Source of the DNA: Sesamum alatum
Lineage: Eukaryota > Streptophyta > Magnoliopsida > Lamiales > Pedaliaceae
Assembly (NCBI GenBank): GCA_034509735.1
Contig: JACGWO010000005.1
Span: 14,559,264-14,623,263, forward strand
Length of the DNA: 64,000 bases
Reading direction: 5' to 3'
Below the pieces are notes generated by a model, which was not told the DNA's origin, searched no databases, and saw only the letters and a program-made list of their open reading frames with translations. Of the stretch, positions 46,895 through 56,945 are shown piece after piece; the first letter of the stretch is position 1, and each line of letters begins with the position of its first letter. The position numbers and the translations under genes are program-made.

Positions 46895-47335
46895 GTTATT
46901 GAAGACCTAAATCAATGTTACATGATATCAAACCATCAAGTTCCACCTTCAATATTGTCAAATCAGAGATAGCATTCTTGAACTGAAGAATTAGATGTTT
47001 CAAGTAAAAATTTTGTACCGACAAACATATGATTAAATTCAAAAAATTCATTTGTAATATTTTCTTATTTAAAAACACAAAATTTTGCTTTACACTCCCA
47101 ACCAATTTACTATATAATTCAGGGTCTGCGAACAAAGCCCTATCATCTGAGGTGAAATTAGTACCCACAAATAAGGAAGTATTGGTAGATTGCGCAACAA
47201 GAAGACTGGCATCATTGATAATATCTTCTATATATTTGGTTTGAGATATATAAGTACCTTCAGTGGATATCACAATCTCTATGCCTAGGAAATAGTTAGC
47301 ATGGGCAAGATCTTTTAGTGCCCGTTTACTTCTGG
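46895..47335 (-). pseudogene. Copia RT relic K
   Basis: Minus-strand RT fragment: KDLAHANYFLGIEIVISTEGTYISQTKYIEDIINDASLL (about 47320-47200), then STNTSLFVGTNFTSDDRALFADPELYSKLVGSV (to about 47095). This matches the copia RT segment after YVDD (KDLGxxxYFLGIEI ... TQxKYxxDLL ... DPxxYRRLVG). The remainder to 46895 is not alignable. It may be a further piece of relic J, since the orientation is the same, but it lies upstream of J's gag in the wrong order, so a separate element is more likely. Confidence 0.75.
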
Positions 47336-48004
47336 TATAAGTTATTTAAGTCACAGGATTGATTAGTAATAAAAGTGTGATAAGAAAATCCTGGATTAAA
47401 AATATGTTGTTTACTTTCTGAGATTGATAGATGCTTTTAAAATCATATACATGTTTACTTTGACTAATTAAAAATGTTGGTTTAACGGGAAAGGACTATT
47501 TTACCCTCGCAATTGTTAGAGTAATTTATTTTGCATTTGACCAAGTCTACTTCTTTATTCGAACCCAGAACAGGCTAAGAAACAGGGACGCGTCACCTGT
47601 CGTCCGACAACAATTGACTAGGTTCCCATTCTGGTAAGAGAAAGAGGCAAGTAACACTCTCATTTTTTGCCCTTTGTGTGGTGCTATAGTTATATTTTGA
47701 GATCCGTTGAATTTTTTGATATATTTTTGCCTGTTGCACATTGTTCTTCATACAATTCCTTGCTTGACTTAGGTACTAAAATTAAATTAATAGGGAAGTT
47801 TTTTTTTTGGATCATAAGATTGAGATACTTATAATTGGCCCCTTCATCTTTGCATTATTGGGCAAGCAGCTTTAGGCTTTTTTCATTGTTGTTGATTTTA
47901 AAAGTTTTATTTTTCGCTCCATAATTTGTAAAAATTTTGAGTCCGTCAATCATGTGATCGAACTAATATTAAGTCGGTTGCGATTTTTGCAACTAAGAAG
48001 GTAC
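47336..48004. other. Interval starting with a possible transposon end
   Basis: At about 47330 the sequence TTTAGTGCCCGTTTACTT resembles the start of some plant TIR transposons (TTA then a G-rich/CCCGTTT end), but no matching inverted end was found before the LTR at 50160. The remainder is AT-rich with no supported gene. Confidence 0.35.
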
Positions 48005-48431
48005 TCGCTATTGATGCTTGCCGTGCAACTAGAAAGCCCTCCTTCTCAAGTGCATCTTTTGATTCTGAGCATAACAATAGAGATTCAGTGAAAAATTCTG
48101 AGGCAAGAGAAGATAGCGGGAGTAGGGTAGTTCATTATTGTTGGTGTGGTGAGGTTATGGAAATGAAGACTTCATGGACTAATGCAAATCTAGGGCATAG
48201 ATTTCGTGGATGCTCTGGTGCAAATGTGAGGGTTATTTAATTTTGGTTGTTGTGCACATCCTAACATAATTGATGCACGCTAATTACACTTGATTGTAGG
48301 GCTTTTACCGTGATTCATTTTGTTAGGTTGATCCACCAATGTGCGAGAGGAGCAAGGTGATAATTCCAGGCCTTCTAAGGAAGTTGGATGCACAGGAGGA
48401 TTGGATGGAAAATATAGTTGTGTTGGGATAG
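48005..48431 (+). pseudogene. Degenerate GRF zinc finger coding region (At4g04775-like)
   Basis: An open frame without an obvious ATG encodes a Ser-rich stretch, then VHYCWCGEVMEMKTSWTNAN and LGHRFRGCSGAN (about 48130-48228). This matches the plant zf-GRF pattern C-x-C-G ... TSWTxxNPGRRFxGC. After a gap of about 100 bp that has intron-like ends, the frame continues VDPPMCERSKVIIPGLLRKLDAQEDWMEN and ends at a TAG at 48429-48431, again as in that family (WxDPPMC ... IIPGLLR). The TAG before VDPP, at a position where Trp is expected, and the absent start suggest a pseudogene, but an acceptor TTTGTTAG just before GTTGATCC could remove it. Such proteins occur as host genes and inside transposons. 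Confidence 0.6.
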
Positions 48432-49380
48432 AGACTAAACTCCAAAAAAAAGCCAAGTAGATGTGGTTTCTGGTATCATGTTGCACCTTTGTTATTTATA
48501 TATTCTGTGTGGGTTCGTGTAGCCATTTGAGGGAAACTCCATGTCTACGTATGCTCCCCTAGGATTTACTTTTCATATTATTGTCATTTAGTTCTGGATG
48601 TAGTTATGAATATTAACTTTATGCATGTTCTATTATGTGCTAGTAGGTTGTATATATGTCTCCTTTTGAAATTGAAGAATCAACTTGTAATGTAACTTGG
48701 CTTTGTTATTTTTTGTCGAATGAAGTAATGTTTTATAGTTTAGCATTGGGAGATATTGTTTAATATGGCTTATGTATTTGGTTGTGGCATTCTACTTTTT
48801 CTCCAGTATTACTTGTGATTATATGCATTGTTGTAGTTTTCTAAACAAGACATGAAGATATTAGTCATTTGTACTCATATCAATTGTAGCATCCTGAGAA
48901 TTGTCTCATGTACCACGTGTATGAGATTCTCCTACCCCCTTTTTGTTGGTAAAAGGGATATATTCCGTCTTTGTAATTTGCTATTCCAACTTCCCATTGA
49001 ATACCTTCGTGCATGCCAGTTTTCTAGCTTGAAACTAGATGATGTTTCTGCCTTTGATTAGACAATACCTCCTGCACAACCCTGCATTCAGATTTTGTTC
49101 CATATCAACCAAGATTGTGAAAGATATTTTAGATGTCGAATAGTATTTAGATCACTACTTACTAGTTTGGAGAAAGCTTCACCTATATATACTTCAAGTC
49201 TGAGTAGAAAATATGTGTGGTAAAATATAAGTATCTCCACCAATAATATCATAATTACTCCAAATGCATCCAACCTTCAATGATGTTTGTTCTACGGACC
49301 ACTCTGGTCCAAGCCAAGGGAGCGGACTTTGTTGGAAATCCTTGTCGAGGAGATCCAAGTAGGTAACAGTAACGTCGGTT
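48432..49380. other. AT-rich interval; nothing recognised
   Basis: T-rich sequence resembling a 3' UTR follows the GRF region (long T/TG-rich stretch to about 48750). No coding region is supported in the rest. Confidence 0.4.
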
Positions 49381-49859
49381 ACCCCGACATGACGCCATAC
49401 AGAGTGGCATGGTTGAAGTAAACAGTATGTACGGAAAATCGTATGATTATCATTTTTATGAAGAGCGTGTTAGGAGGCTTCAGGAATCATATCGGGTCTT
49501 TGCTTGGGTTAAGTCATTAGCTGCTGTCTCTTGGAACCCTGCCACCAATGAAGTTTTTGCTGAACCACACATGGGACATGGCTGCTTGGGTATGCAACTT
49601 TCTTAATTAACAATCATGTGTGAGGTTGCCACAATTATTCTCTGAGTTATCTTTGTTCATTTTACTGTAGAAACATCTCCTTGCCCTAGCTTATACACAT
49701 CGCCGATCTAGCTTGGGATTAACTGTGCCTTATCTTTGGAGAACTAGTTTCCCTTAAGTTGAGTGACGAAGATGAGGGGGATGAAACATTGCAGCATCTA
49801 CCGGAAGCAGCTCCTGAGGTTATTGATTTATCCTCGAGCAGTGATGATGGCTTATATTA
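49381..49859 (+). pseudogene. SANT/Myb-like transposon-type protein fragment
   Basis: The frame 49409-49606 encodes YGKSYDYHFYEERVRRLQESYRVFAWVKSL and VSWNPATNEVFAEPHMGH. This has the shape of the Myb/SANT-like domain of plant nuclear proteins and Harbinger-type ORF1 (R-x-x-x-L-x-x-x-Y-x-x-F ... V-x-W-x-P-x-T-N-x-V-x-A-x-x). After an AT-rich gap, an acidic tail (SDEDEGDETLQHLPEAAPEVIDLSSSSDDGLY, about 49762-49857) ends at a TAA at 49857-49859. It may belong with the GRF region to one decayed gene or transposon. The function is unknown. Confidence 0.5.
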
Positions 49860-50159
49860 AGCATGTGCGACAATATAATAAAAGCTAATATTATGTCTAA
49901 AATATGTTGTCCCGTTTTAGCTATATATTTTACTTTTTTCTTACGAAGTTTTATCGACTTCTCGAATGCAATTAATATATGGATGTCGATCGAATGTTGT
50001 GTCCTAGCAAACAAAAAGCTCATTTTTTATATAAGATTGGAGCATATTGAATGTACGAGGATTTCCTATTGCATTGTTTCTTCCAACCTCCCTAAGTAAC
50101 AACACAAATTATATATATTGTATAATATTTACTTACATCGTCTTTGTTTGTGGTATGTA

Positions 50160-52385
50160 TGTTGGGATAGGTGACCAGAAAGCCAATAGGTTTGGCGATT
50201 TGTAACCTATTATACAACTCGATGTAAATGTTTGTTATTATGTGATGAATAAAATGAGTATTCGTCACCTCTGGTGCTTACTTTGTTGCGCTCATTTAAC
50301 ATTTGTTAAAACGGAGTTTAACTTATATCGCAACAAAGCCCACAGACCATGGATAACAACTCGTGCAGTTGGGCCACGCATTGGATGGTGGTCATGAAAC
50401 CAACTGATTAAGAGTTGGGTCTGAAACGTTCCAAGTCGAGGACCTCGAGACAGGGCATCGAGAGTCCTATTGAGACTTGCGTCAAGAGTCGTATTCATTG
50501 GATGAGTGCCGTGTTTCATCAGAGACAGGCGTGGGACGCCTACACGATCTTGATGGGTTGGTTAACTGGGATCGAGCCGACTGGACTGACTCGCGGGGAT
50601 CATCATATGGAAGCCTTGGAGGCTTGGTCGGTATGATAGGTTTTCCCCGGTTTCGATAGTACAGGAGTAATCCTCAGACTTGAGGGACATGGCAGTCACG
50701 TGCACAAGACGGCTGTACTTGGATCTGACGAGAGGTGATCATTCTGTAAGATGATTATCATAAGCTTTGTCCAGTGCAGTCGGAATGTGTAGCGAGGACG
50801 GTGGATTCCAAGAAGAGGATCCATCCCCTGTCAGTATGTGACAGAGATATCTCCTATGCACTCGGAGACACGTCCATGCTGTTTAAAGCTGTGGCCACAG
50901 TGGTTGGTCGAACAGGAAATGGTTTCCTGTGTCGGCGCAATGAAGCATACGTGGTCTCGAGTATTAAGCATAGATGCCTAGTCAAGGATGGGAACCGACG
51001 TTCAATTCCATACCCTAGACTGTGGCCGGGAGACGTAGACGGAAAGATCGTACCCGTACGAAATCGGCGCCTAAATGTTCACGCCAATTCACCTAGTCTC
51101 TAGTGCCATGGACCGTTGCTAGATGGCCACCCATGGTAACGGGCCCTTGTGGGACACGGGCCCAAGTCTAGCTGAGGGTGAACCTAAAGGGTCACACACA
51201 AATCACCGAGGAGGTTGAGAGATCGACCTGGAGTCGATCTCGAAGGATAAATAAGTAATTGGATTACTTAAGGGAAAGTCCATTGGATGGACGGGCCGAT
51301 ATTGTATCGGGCCTTCGTTTGATCGGTAAATTGGATTTTCGATTAAATATGGAAAGTTGAGACGTTGAGACGTTGAATGTTTTAATTGGATTAAAAGATC
51401 AACGGGAATAATTTAAATGGAAATTAAATTTGATTTAATGTTGGGTTCATCGTAATTGGATTACGATAAAACCCGGTCCGTTAAATTTTACCCAAGAGGA
51501 GAAATAATTCCTATTTTGGAATAGGAAGAAGTTGGACTTCTTCCCTTAATTAAACATGGCCGAGATACTCCCTTGGAGGAAGCAAAATCAGCCATGTTTC
51601 ATGCTAGGTGGTATGTTGACTTATCTCTTTTGGAAAGAGACAAATCAACTCCAATCAAGCTCATCCCTTTTGGTATGATTTGATCATACCATAAATTTTG
51701 GCAGACTTGATTGAAGAATTGATGGTGATTGATTGGAATGAATCTAGACATCCTTGGATGAACCTAGACACATTCCAATAATCACATTAATTATGTATAT
51801 ATATTAGAATATACTACACCAAGCATAAGTGATTCATTATTCATCTTTTTTTAGGAAAAAGAGAAGACAAAATCGGATCTTCTCTCCCTCTCTAACTCAC
51901 GGTTTTTCCTCCCCCTTTTCACTTGTGTTCTTCACTTGGTTTTGAATCAAGAGGAAGAACAAAGTAAGTTTAAGAGAGCACTAATTCATAGTGTTCTTCT
52001 CTTAAACCGATTCCTTCTTAAACCCGTTCTTTTCTAGCAAGAAGAACGTGCGTTTCTTCCGGTGTGGTGTGGATCACCTTTGGAGAATCCATACGTTTGG
52101 ATTTTGTGAGCATTCCGGAGAAGGAACAACGCAAGTAGCCGGGAGCACACGCTAAACAATCAAAGGTAACGGTTTTACTACGCTTTGATTGATTTAATAT
52201 ACATCTATACCCTATGTGTTTAAATATATATTTCTAATATTTACACATCCTACATCGAACGCCCGGTTGAGCACCCAAGGGTACACTCGTTGGGATTCGT
52301 TTATTTAAATTAGATTTAAATTTACGCACCTTTTCTCGCTTTCTCGCTTCTGCTCGCGCTCTCGGGCAGATCCGCTTGTCCTTCA
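50160..52385 (+). repeat. 5' LTR of element E (copia)
   Basis: 2226 bp, close to the LTRs of B, beginning TGTTGGGATAGGTGACC and ending ...GTCCTTCA before a primer site. The hairpin (52274-52294) has lost pairing at one position (arm TCGTTGGG). The TATA-like box lies near 51793 and the conserved block at about 51089-51140. It is older than B by sequence divergence. No 3' LTR of E is seen. Confidence 0.9.
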
Positions 52386-52387
52386 AG

Positions 52388-52399
52388 TGGTATCAGAGT
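52388..52399 (+). promoter_or_regulatory. Primer binding site of element E
   Basis: TGGTATCAGAGT, complementary to initiator methionine tRNA with one change, begins two bases after the LTR. Confidence 0.9.
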
Positions 52400-54101
52400 C
52401 CGGTTCGATGTAAGGGCATAGATCTATGTGCTTGGCATGATCTACTTGATTTTATGGCTTTATTGGCATGTTAGATTATATAAATGTATTGATAATATGA
52501 CTATTCAATTGTTTGAATTTGATGGACTTTGGCATGCTTATTTTTATTAGATTGAATGTATAAATTGCATGCTTATTTCAGAAAAATTGTTACTGTTATT
52601 ATGCTAAAAAGGGAGGTTGAAAAATAAAAAATAAAAAAATTGGGATGGACGGCAGCGGCCGCGCGCAGGCGGGCGCCTGCGCGCGCGCTGTGAGCAGATG
52701 GCCGTTGCCGGTTTTCAACATTTCGGGGAAAATTTGATTTTCTGTATATTCTGCACAATATTCTGAAAATATTTTAATTTTGCATTTTTTGATTTTGGAA
52801 TAATTGGATTATTCCTTGAATTAAATTTGCTTAATTAATTTGGGATTAATACATGCATTGGATGCATTGTTTAAAATGTCCATTAAATTTAAAATTTGAA
52901 TTTTGCATATTATTTGTATGTTTATGCTTTTTGTGATGTTGGACATCACTTGGGTATTTGGAATATCCATTGGTATTTATGCATGATTATTTGGAATAAT
53001 TATGTTATGTGAGTTGATGGAATCAACATGGGATGATCACAAGAGCCCTAGACCTTATGTATGGATGAATGTATGATCATTTATTTTTTGTTGGGTGGGG
53101 CCTGCGTGCCTCTTGTTTTTGGGACTATCATCTCCCGTATTTTCCGCCTTATGATGTTAAGGCTTGTTTTATTACTACCACAGTATTACTTTCAGTTGTA
53201 ATGAGAGTAGATAGAATTGGTGAGGTTTTAATTTTAACAAGCATTTGGAGTCGGAGACCCCAAGGAGGAGCATCAAGGCGTGAAACAAGAAGCACCACAA
53301 GGCCCATTGGAATGACAATGGGTATATTATTATTGTAATAATTTAGGACCACCCTAGACAGACAATAGACTCACTACGGGCTCAGTGGGTCACATAGGTT
53401 GGGCTTGTGATCATCCTAACAGGGGTATGCTATCTTTTCTGCATGCGGCGTATTTATTTATCGGTTTAAATATTGGATATTTATGCATGCTAAAACGCAA
53501 TAAAGTGATGAGGTCTTGGTCACACAAACTCTCATTTGGTTGGACCAAATTAAATATTGGGCCCAGAACGGACTTGGATCAAAATGGTATTCCATCCACA
53601 GCAGTATGGTGGGGAAGCTACCACTACCCAAGTGTGGTCTCACGAGTCGTGGCACACTTGGACTAGGGGAAAGCTGCACCATTGTTGTGAACAAAAAGAC
53701 TGCACTCGCTGTTTTCCTGTCTCACGAGTCGTGGGGGGCGACAGTTTGAGGCATAATTTGGTTGATGGGTCAGGCGCAACACTGAGTAACATGGTTCGCT
53801 TGGAGTCCTCGGAACTATGTGAATAGGTGAGGCAAAATATCTTGGGAATCTCATTGGATGAGAATGATATTGGATATCTCCCACAAGGTCTTCTTCATGT
53901 GAATCGTAAAAGCGGGGCATGGAGATTACGCTTGTGGATCCCAAGCCCACTAGGAAATGGTTTCCCGAAACTCTACTTGAGAGTGGCGGACTTTCGTATA
54001 AATAGTGAGAGGGTTAAAGACTAAAAGATCAAGTCTTCAACTTGAACAATAATATTACCATCATCTGCTAATTTCTGCTTTACATTTTTATTAATGTAGA
54101 T
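52400..54101 (+). other. 5' leader of element E
   Basis: Same order as in B: GC-rich tract (52650-52700), stem left arm (53031-53048, GGATGATCAC followed by AAGAGCCC), stem right arm (53401-53416), and two CACGAGTCGTG near-palindromes (53641-53651 and 53723-53733). Similarity to the B leader is high outside the GC tract, which differs almost completely. Non-coding. Confidence 0.85.
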
Positions 54102-54507
54102 ATGTCTAAGAACCCATTAACCATGATTCTCGAGACTAACAAATTCAACGGAATGAACTACTCGGACTGGCTGAGAAACTTGAGGATTGTCCTCGGTTTC
54201 GAGAACAAAGGCTACGACTTGGACGAGCCGCCACCGAGCGACTTACCAGGGGGGTCCACGCCTGAAGAACGTTTGACGTTCGAGAAATGGCATGAGGAGA
54301 ACCGGAAAGTACGCAGTATCATACTGGCTTTGATGTCTAACAACATCCAGAAGCAGTATGAGAGGCTGGACAACGTCTTCGCCATAATGCTCCGCATGAA
54401 CGAGGTTTATGCGGTTCCGGATAGGCATATTAGATATGCCGCCACAAAAGCATTCTTTGGCACCAAGCTTGCTGAAGGAGCATCTGTACAAAGTCATGGG
54501 TCAAGAT
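54102..54507 (+). pseudogene. gag of element E, 5' part
   Basis: Opens MSKNPLTMILETNKFNGMNY and keeps the capsid frame through YAVPDRHIRYAATKAFFGTKLAEGASVQSHG, including the Tyr codon that is a stop in B. One G is missing from the run at 54497-54500 relative to B, shifting the frame just before solo LTR F. It continues at 56747. Confidence 0.9.
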
Positions 54508-56741
54508 TGTTAGAATAGGTGACCAGAAAGTCAATGGTATTGGCTGTTCTGAGAACCATTCATCAATCTGTGAACAAGTAATATTATGTTAATGAATGTA
54601 GTAAGGATTCATAGGCATGAGTTTGTTGTACTTACTGCTTGCATCATTACGATGTCACAACAAACGCCCACAGACTGAAATAACATTTCGGGAAATTGGA
54701 ACTACGCTTGGAGGTAGGTTCATGAAATCAGTTTCGCCGAATCAGTCTGAAATACTCCAAGTCAAAGGAATCTCGAGACAGGGCATCGAGAATCCATTTG
54801 AGACTTGCACTAAGCATCTGCTGTCGTGTTTCATCGACGGGTGACGAGGATCGTCTAAGGAGTGTTAGTGGGTCGGCCTGCTGGGGAGCGGCCGACTAAG
54901 GTGACTCGCGGGAATCGTCATATGGAAACTACTCGGGCTTGGTCGGTATGACTCGTATTCCCGGTTCCGATAGTATGGGATTAGTCCTCGGACTTGAGGA
55001 TCACGGCAGTCCCCTACATACTAAGGCTGTATCTTGGATCTGGTGAAATTTGACCGATTATATCACATGGTCATCATAAGCCTCGTCCAGTGCAGTCGGA
55101 GTATGTAAGAACAGTGAATTCCAAGATAGGATCTGTCCCCTGTCAAAGGATATGACAACAAGATCTCCTATGCGCTCGGAGATGGTTTAGACTCACAAAG
55201 TCTATGGCCATAGCACTTAATGTAGTAGGAAAGGATTTCCTACGTCGAGTTAAACCTATCTCGAGCATTATGCATAGTTGCCTAGTCAAGGATGGGAACC
55301 GACCCCTAGACTAAAGGCCGGGAGACAGGCGACAGTAGGACCGTACCCGTACGTATCGAGCGTCAGTAGGACCGCACCTGCGTATAACTTGGAGCCTAAA
55401 TGTTCACACCATAAATTCACCTAGTCTCTAGTGCCATGGACCGTTGCTAGATGGCCACCCATGGTAACGGACTACTTTGGTTATGAAATAACAAGAAGTA
55501 GGTCCAAGTCTAGCTGAAAGGTGAACCTAAAGAGTCACACCCGCTACACCAAATGAAAGGGAATTAATTTGGAATTAATTCCGGGAGAAGGTTTAATTTA
55601 ATGGAATTAAATTATACTTTTTGGAGATTCAAGCCTCGATGAATTATTTGGAATAATCGGGCTTGAGTTCATAAGTTAGATTTATGAATTTTATAAAGCA
55701 TGGGCTTTCCTTTTAATTAGATTAAAAGGGTGAATTAATTAAGTAGTGGGCTTGGTATATTAAATGAGATTTAATATAAAGTCCATGGGACTATTTAATT
55801 TAGAATTAAATAATCCCATTCTATGGAATTAATTAATGGGCTTGGTATATTAAATAGGATTTAATATAAAGTCCATGAGACTATTTAATTTAGAATTAAA
55901 TAAGTCCTTTCCATTAATTAATTAATGGGCTTAGTATATTAAATATGATTTAATATAAAGTCCATGGGAATATTTAATTTAGAATTAAATAGGCCCATTC
56001 CATAAAACCCATCAAAATGGATGGACAAGATTTGATCTAGAGAATGATGAGATGAAGGACCATGATTAAATTGACTTAATCAAAGCCTAATTTGATAAGG
56101 ATTTGACTAGGTCAAAATCCTAGTCAAAGTGTGTCTCTTTGGAAGAGTTTGAGAAGGAATAGGAAATTCCATCTTCTATAAATACTCAAAAAACACACAC
56201 TCACACCTACTATTCTCTACAACTCTCATCTCTCATCTCTCTCAAGACTTTCGTCCATCCCTATTTCACTCTCCAAGAATACTACTTTGTTCTTCTTGAT
56301 TTATTCAAGTTAAGAACATAAGAGACATTGATTGCGTTAATTCATAGCGTGTATCGATGTCTCTTCTCTCCAAATAATTTTTTGCTAGCATAAGGGTTGT
56401 TTGCTTTCAGGTGTAGCGAGTGAGATGATTTAGAGGGTCTCTTCTTGAGATCTTGGTGCAAAACGGGGAACAATGCATGTAGCCGAACGAAGAGAAAACT
56501 ACAACCGGGTAGGTTCTTTAATTTCATTTTTGGTTTCAATTCTATGGCCTCCATGTTGTGTTTTATTGAACATGAGATACACCGAACGCCCGGGAGAATC
56601 AAGGGCACACCCCTTGATTCGTTTATGTATGTTATGCATGATTTAAATTTCATTTAATTATGCTTTGTAATTTTTTATTACGCATTCTTTCACGCTTCCG
56701 CTATACGCGCTCATCTCCCGGGACGATCCACATAATATTCA
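54508..56741 (+). repeat. Solo LTR F in the gag of element E
   Basis: 2234 bp, TGTTAGAATAGG ... ATATTCA, with perfect target duplications AAGAT at 54503-54507 and 56742-56746. No primer site or internal region is present, so it is a solo LTR. It carries three tandem repeats of about 90 bp in U3 (55748-56006), a TATA box (CTATAAATAC, 56177-56186), a TGTCA/TGACA hairpin (55141-55157) and the longest near-3' hairpin in the family (GAATCAAGGG/CCCTTGATTC, 56596-56620). Confidence 0.95.
55748..56006. repeat. Three tandem repeats of about 90 bp in U3 of LTR F
   Basis: Units start at 55748, 55838 and 55927 with GGGCTTRGTATATTAAAT, each followed by GATTTAATATAAAGTCCATG and ATTTAATTTAGAATTAAATA. They end about 170 bp before the TATA box. 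The array was not seen in the other LTRs of this window. Confidence 0.9.
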
Positions 56742-56746
56742 AAGAT

Positions 56747-56945
56747 GCTCTCCCTAGTGGAGAAACTTGAGGACCTTAAAGCTGGGCTTAATAATGACAC
56801 GTATATTGACGTGATCCTCCATTCACTTCCTCCATCCTATGACCCGTTTGTTGTAAACTACAACATGAACGGACTTGAGAAGTCTATTCATGAGTTGATT
56901 AACATGCTGGTCCAATATGAGGCAACGACCCACAAGTCGGCGCCG
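56747..56945 (+). pseudogene. gag of element E, 3' part, ending at a recombination breakpoint
   Basis: Continues the capsid (SLVEKLEDLKAGLNNDTYIDVIL ... NMLVQYEATTHKSAP) at over 95% identity by eye to B 18185-18386. At GCGCCG (56940-56945) homology stops and a GC-rich leader tract of another copy begins. Confidence 0.9.
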
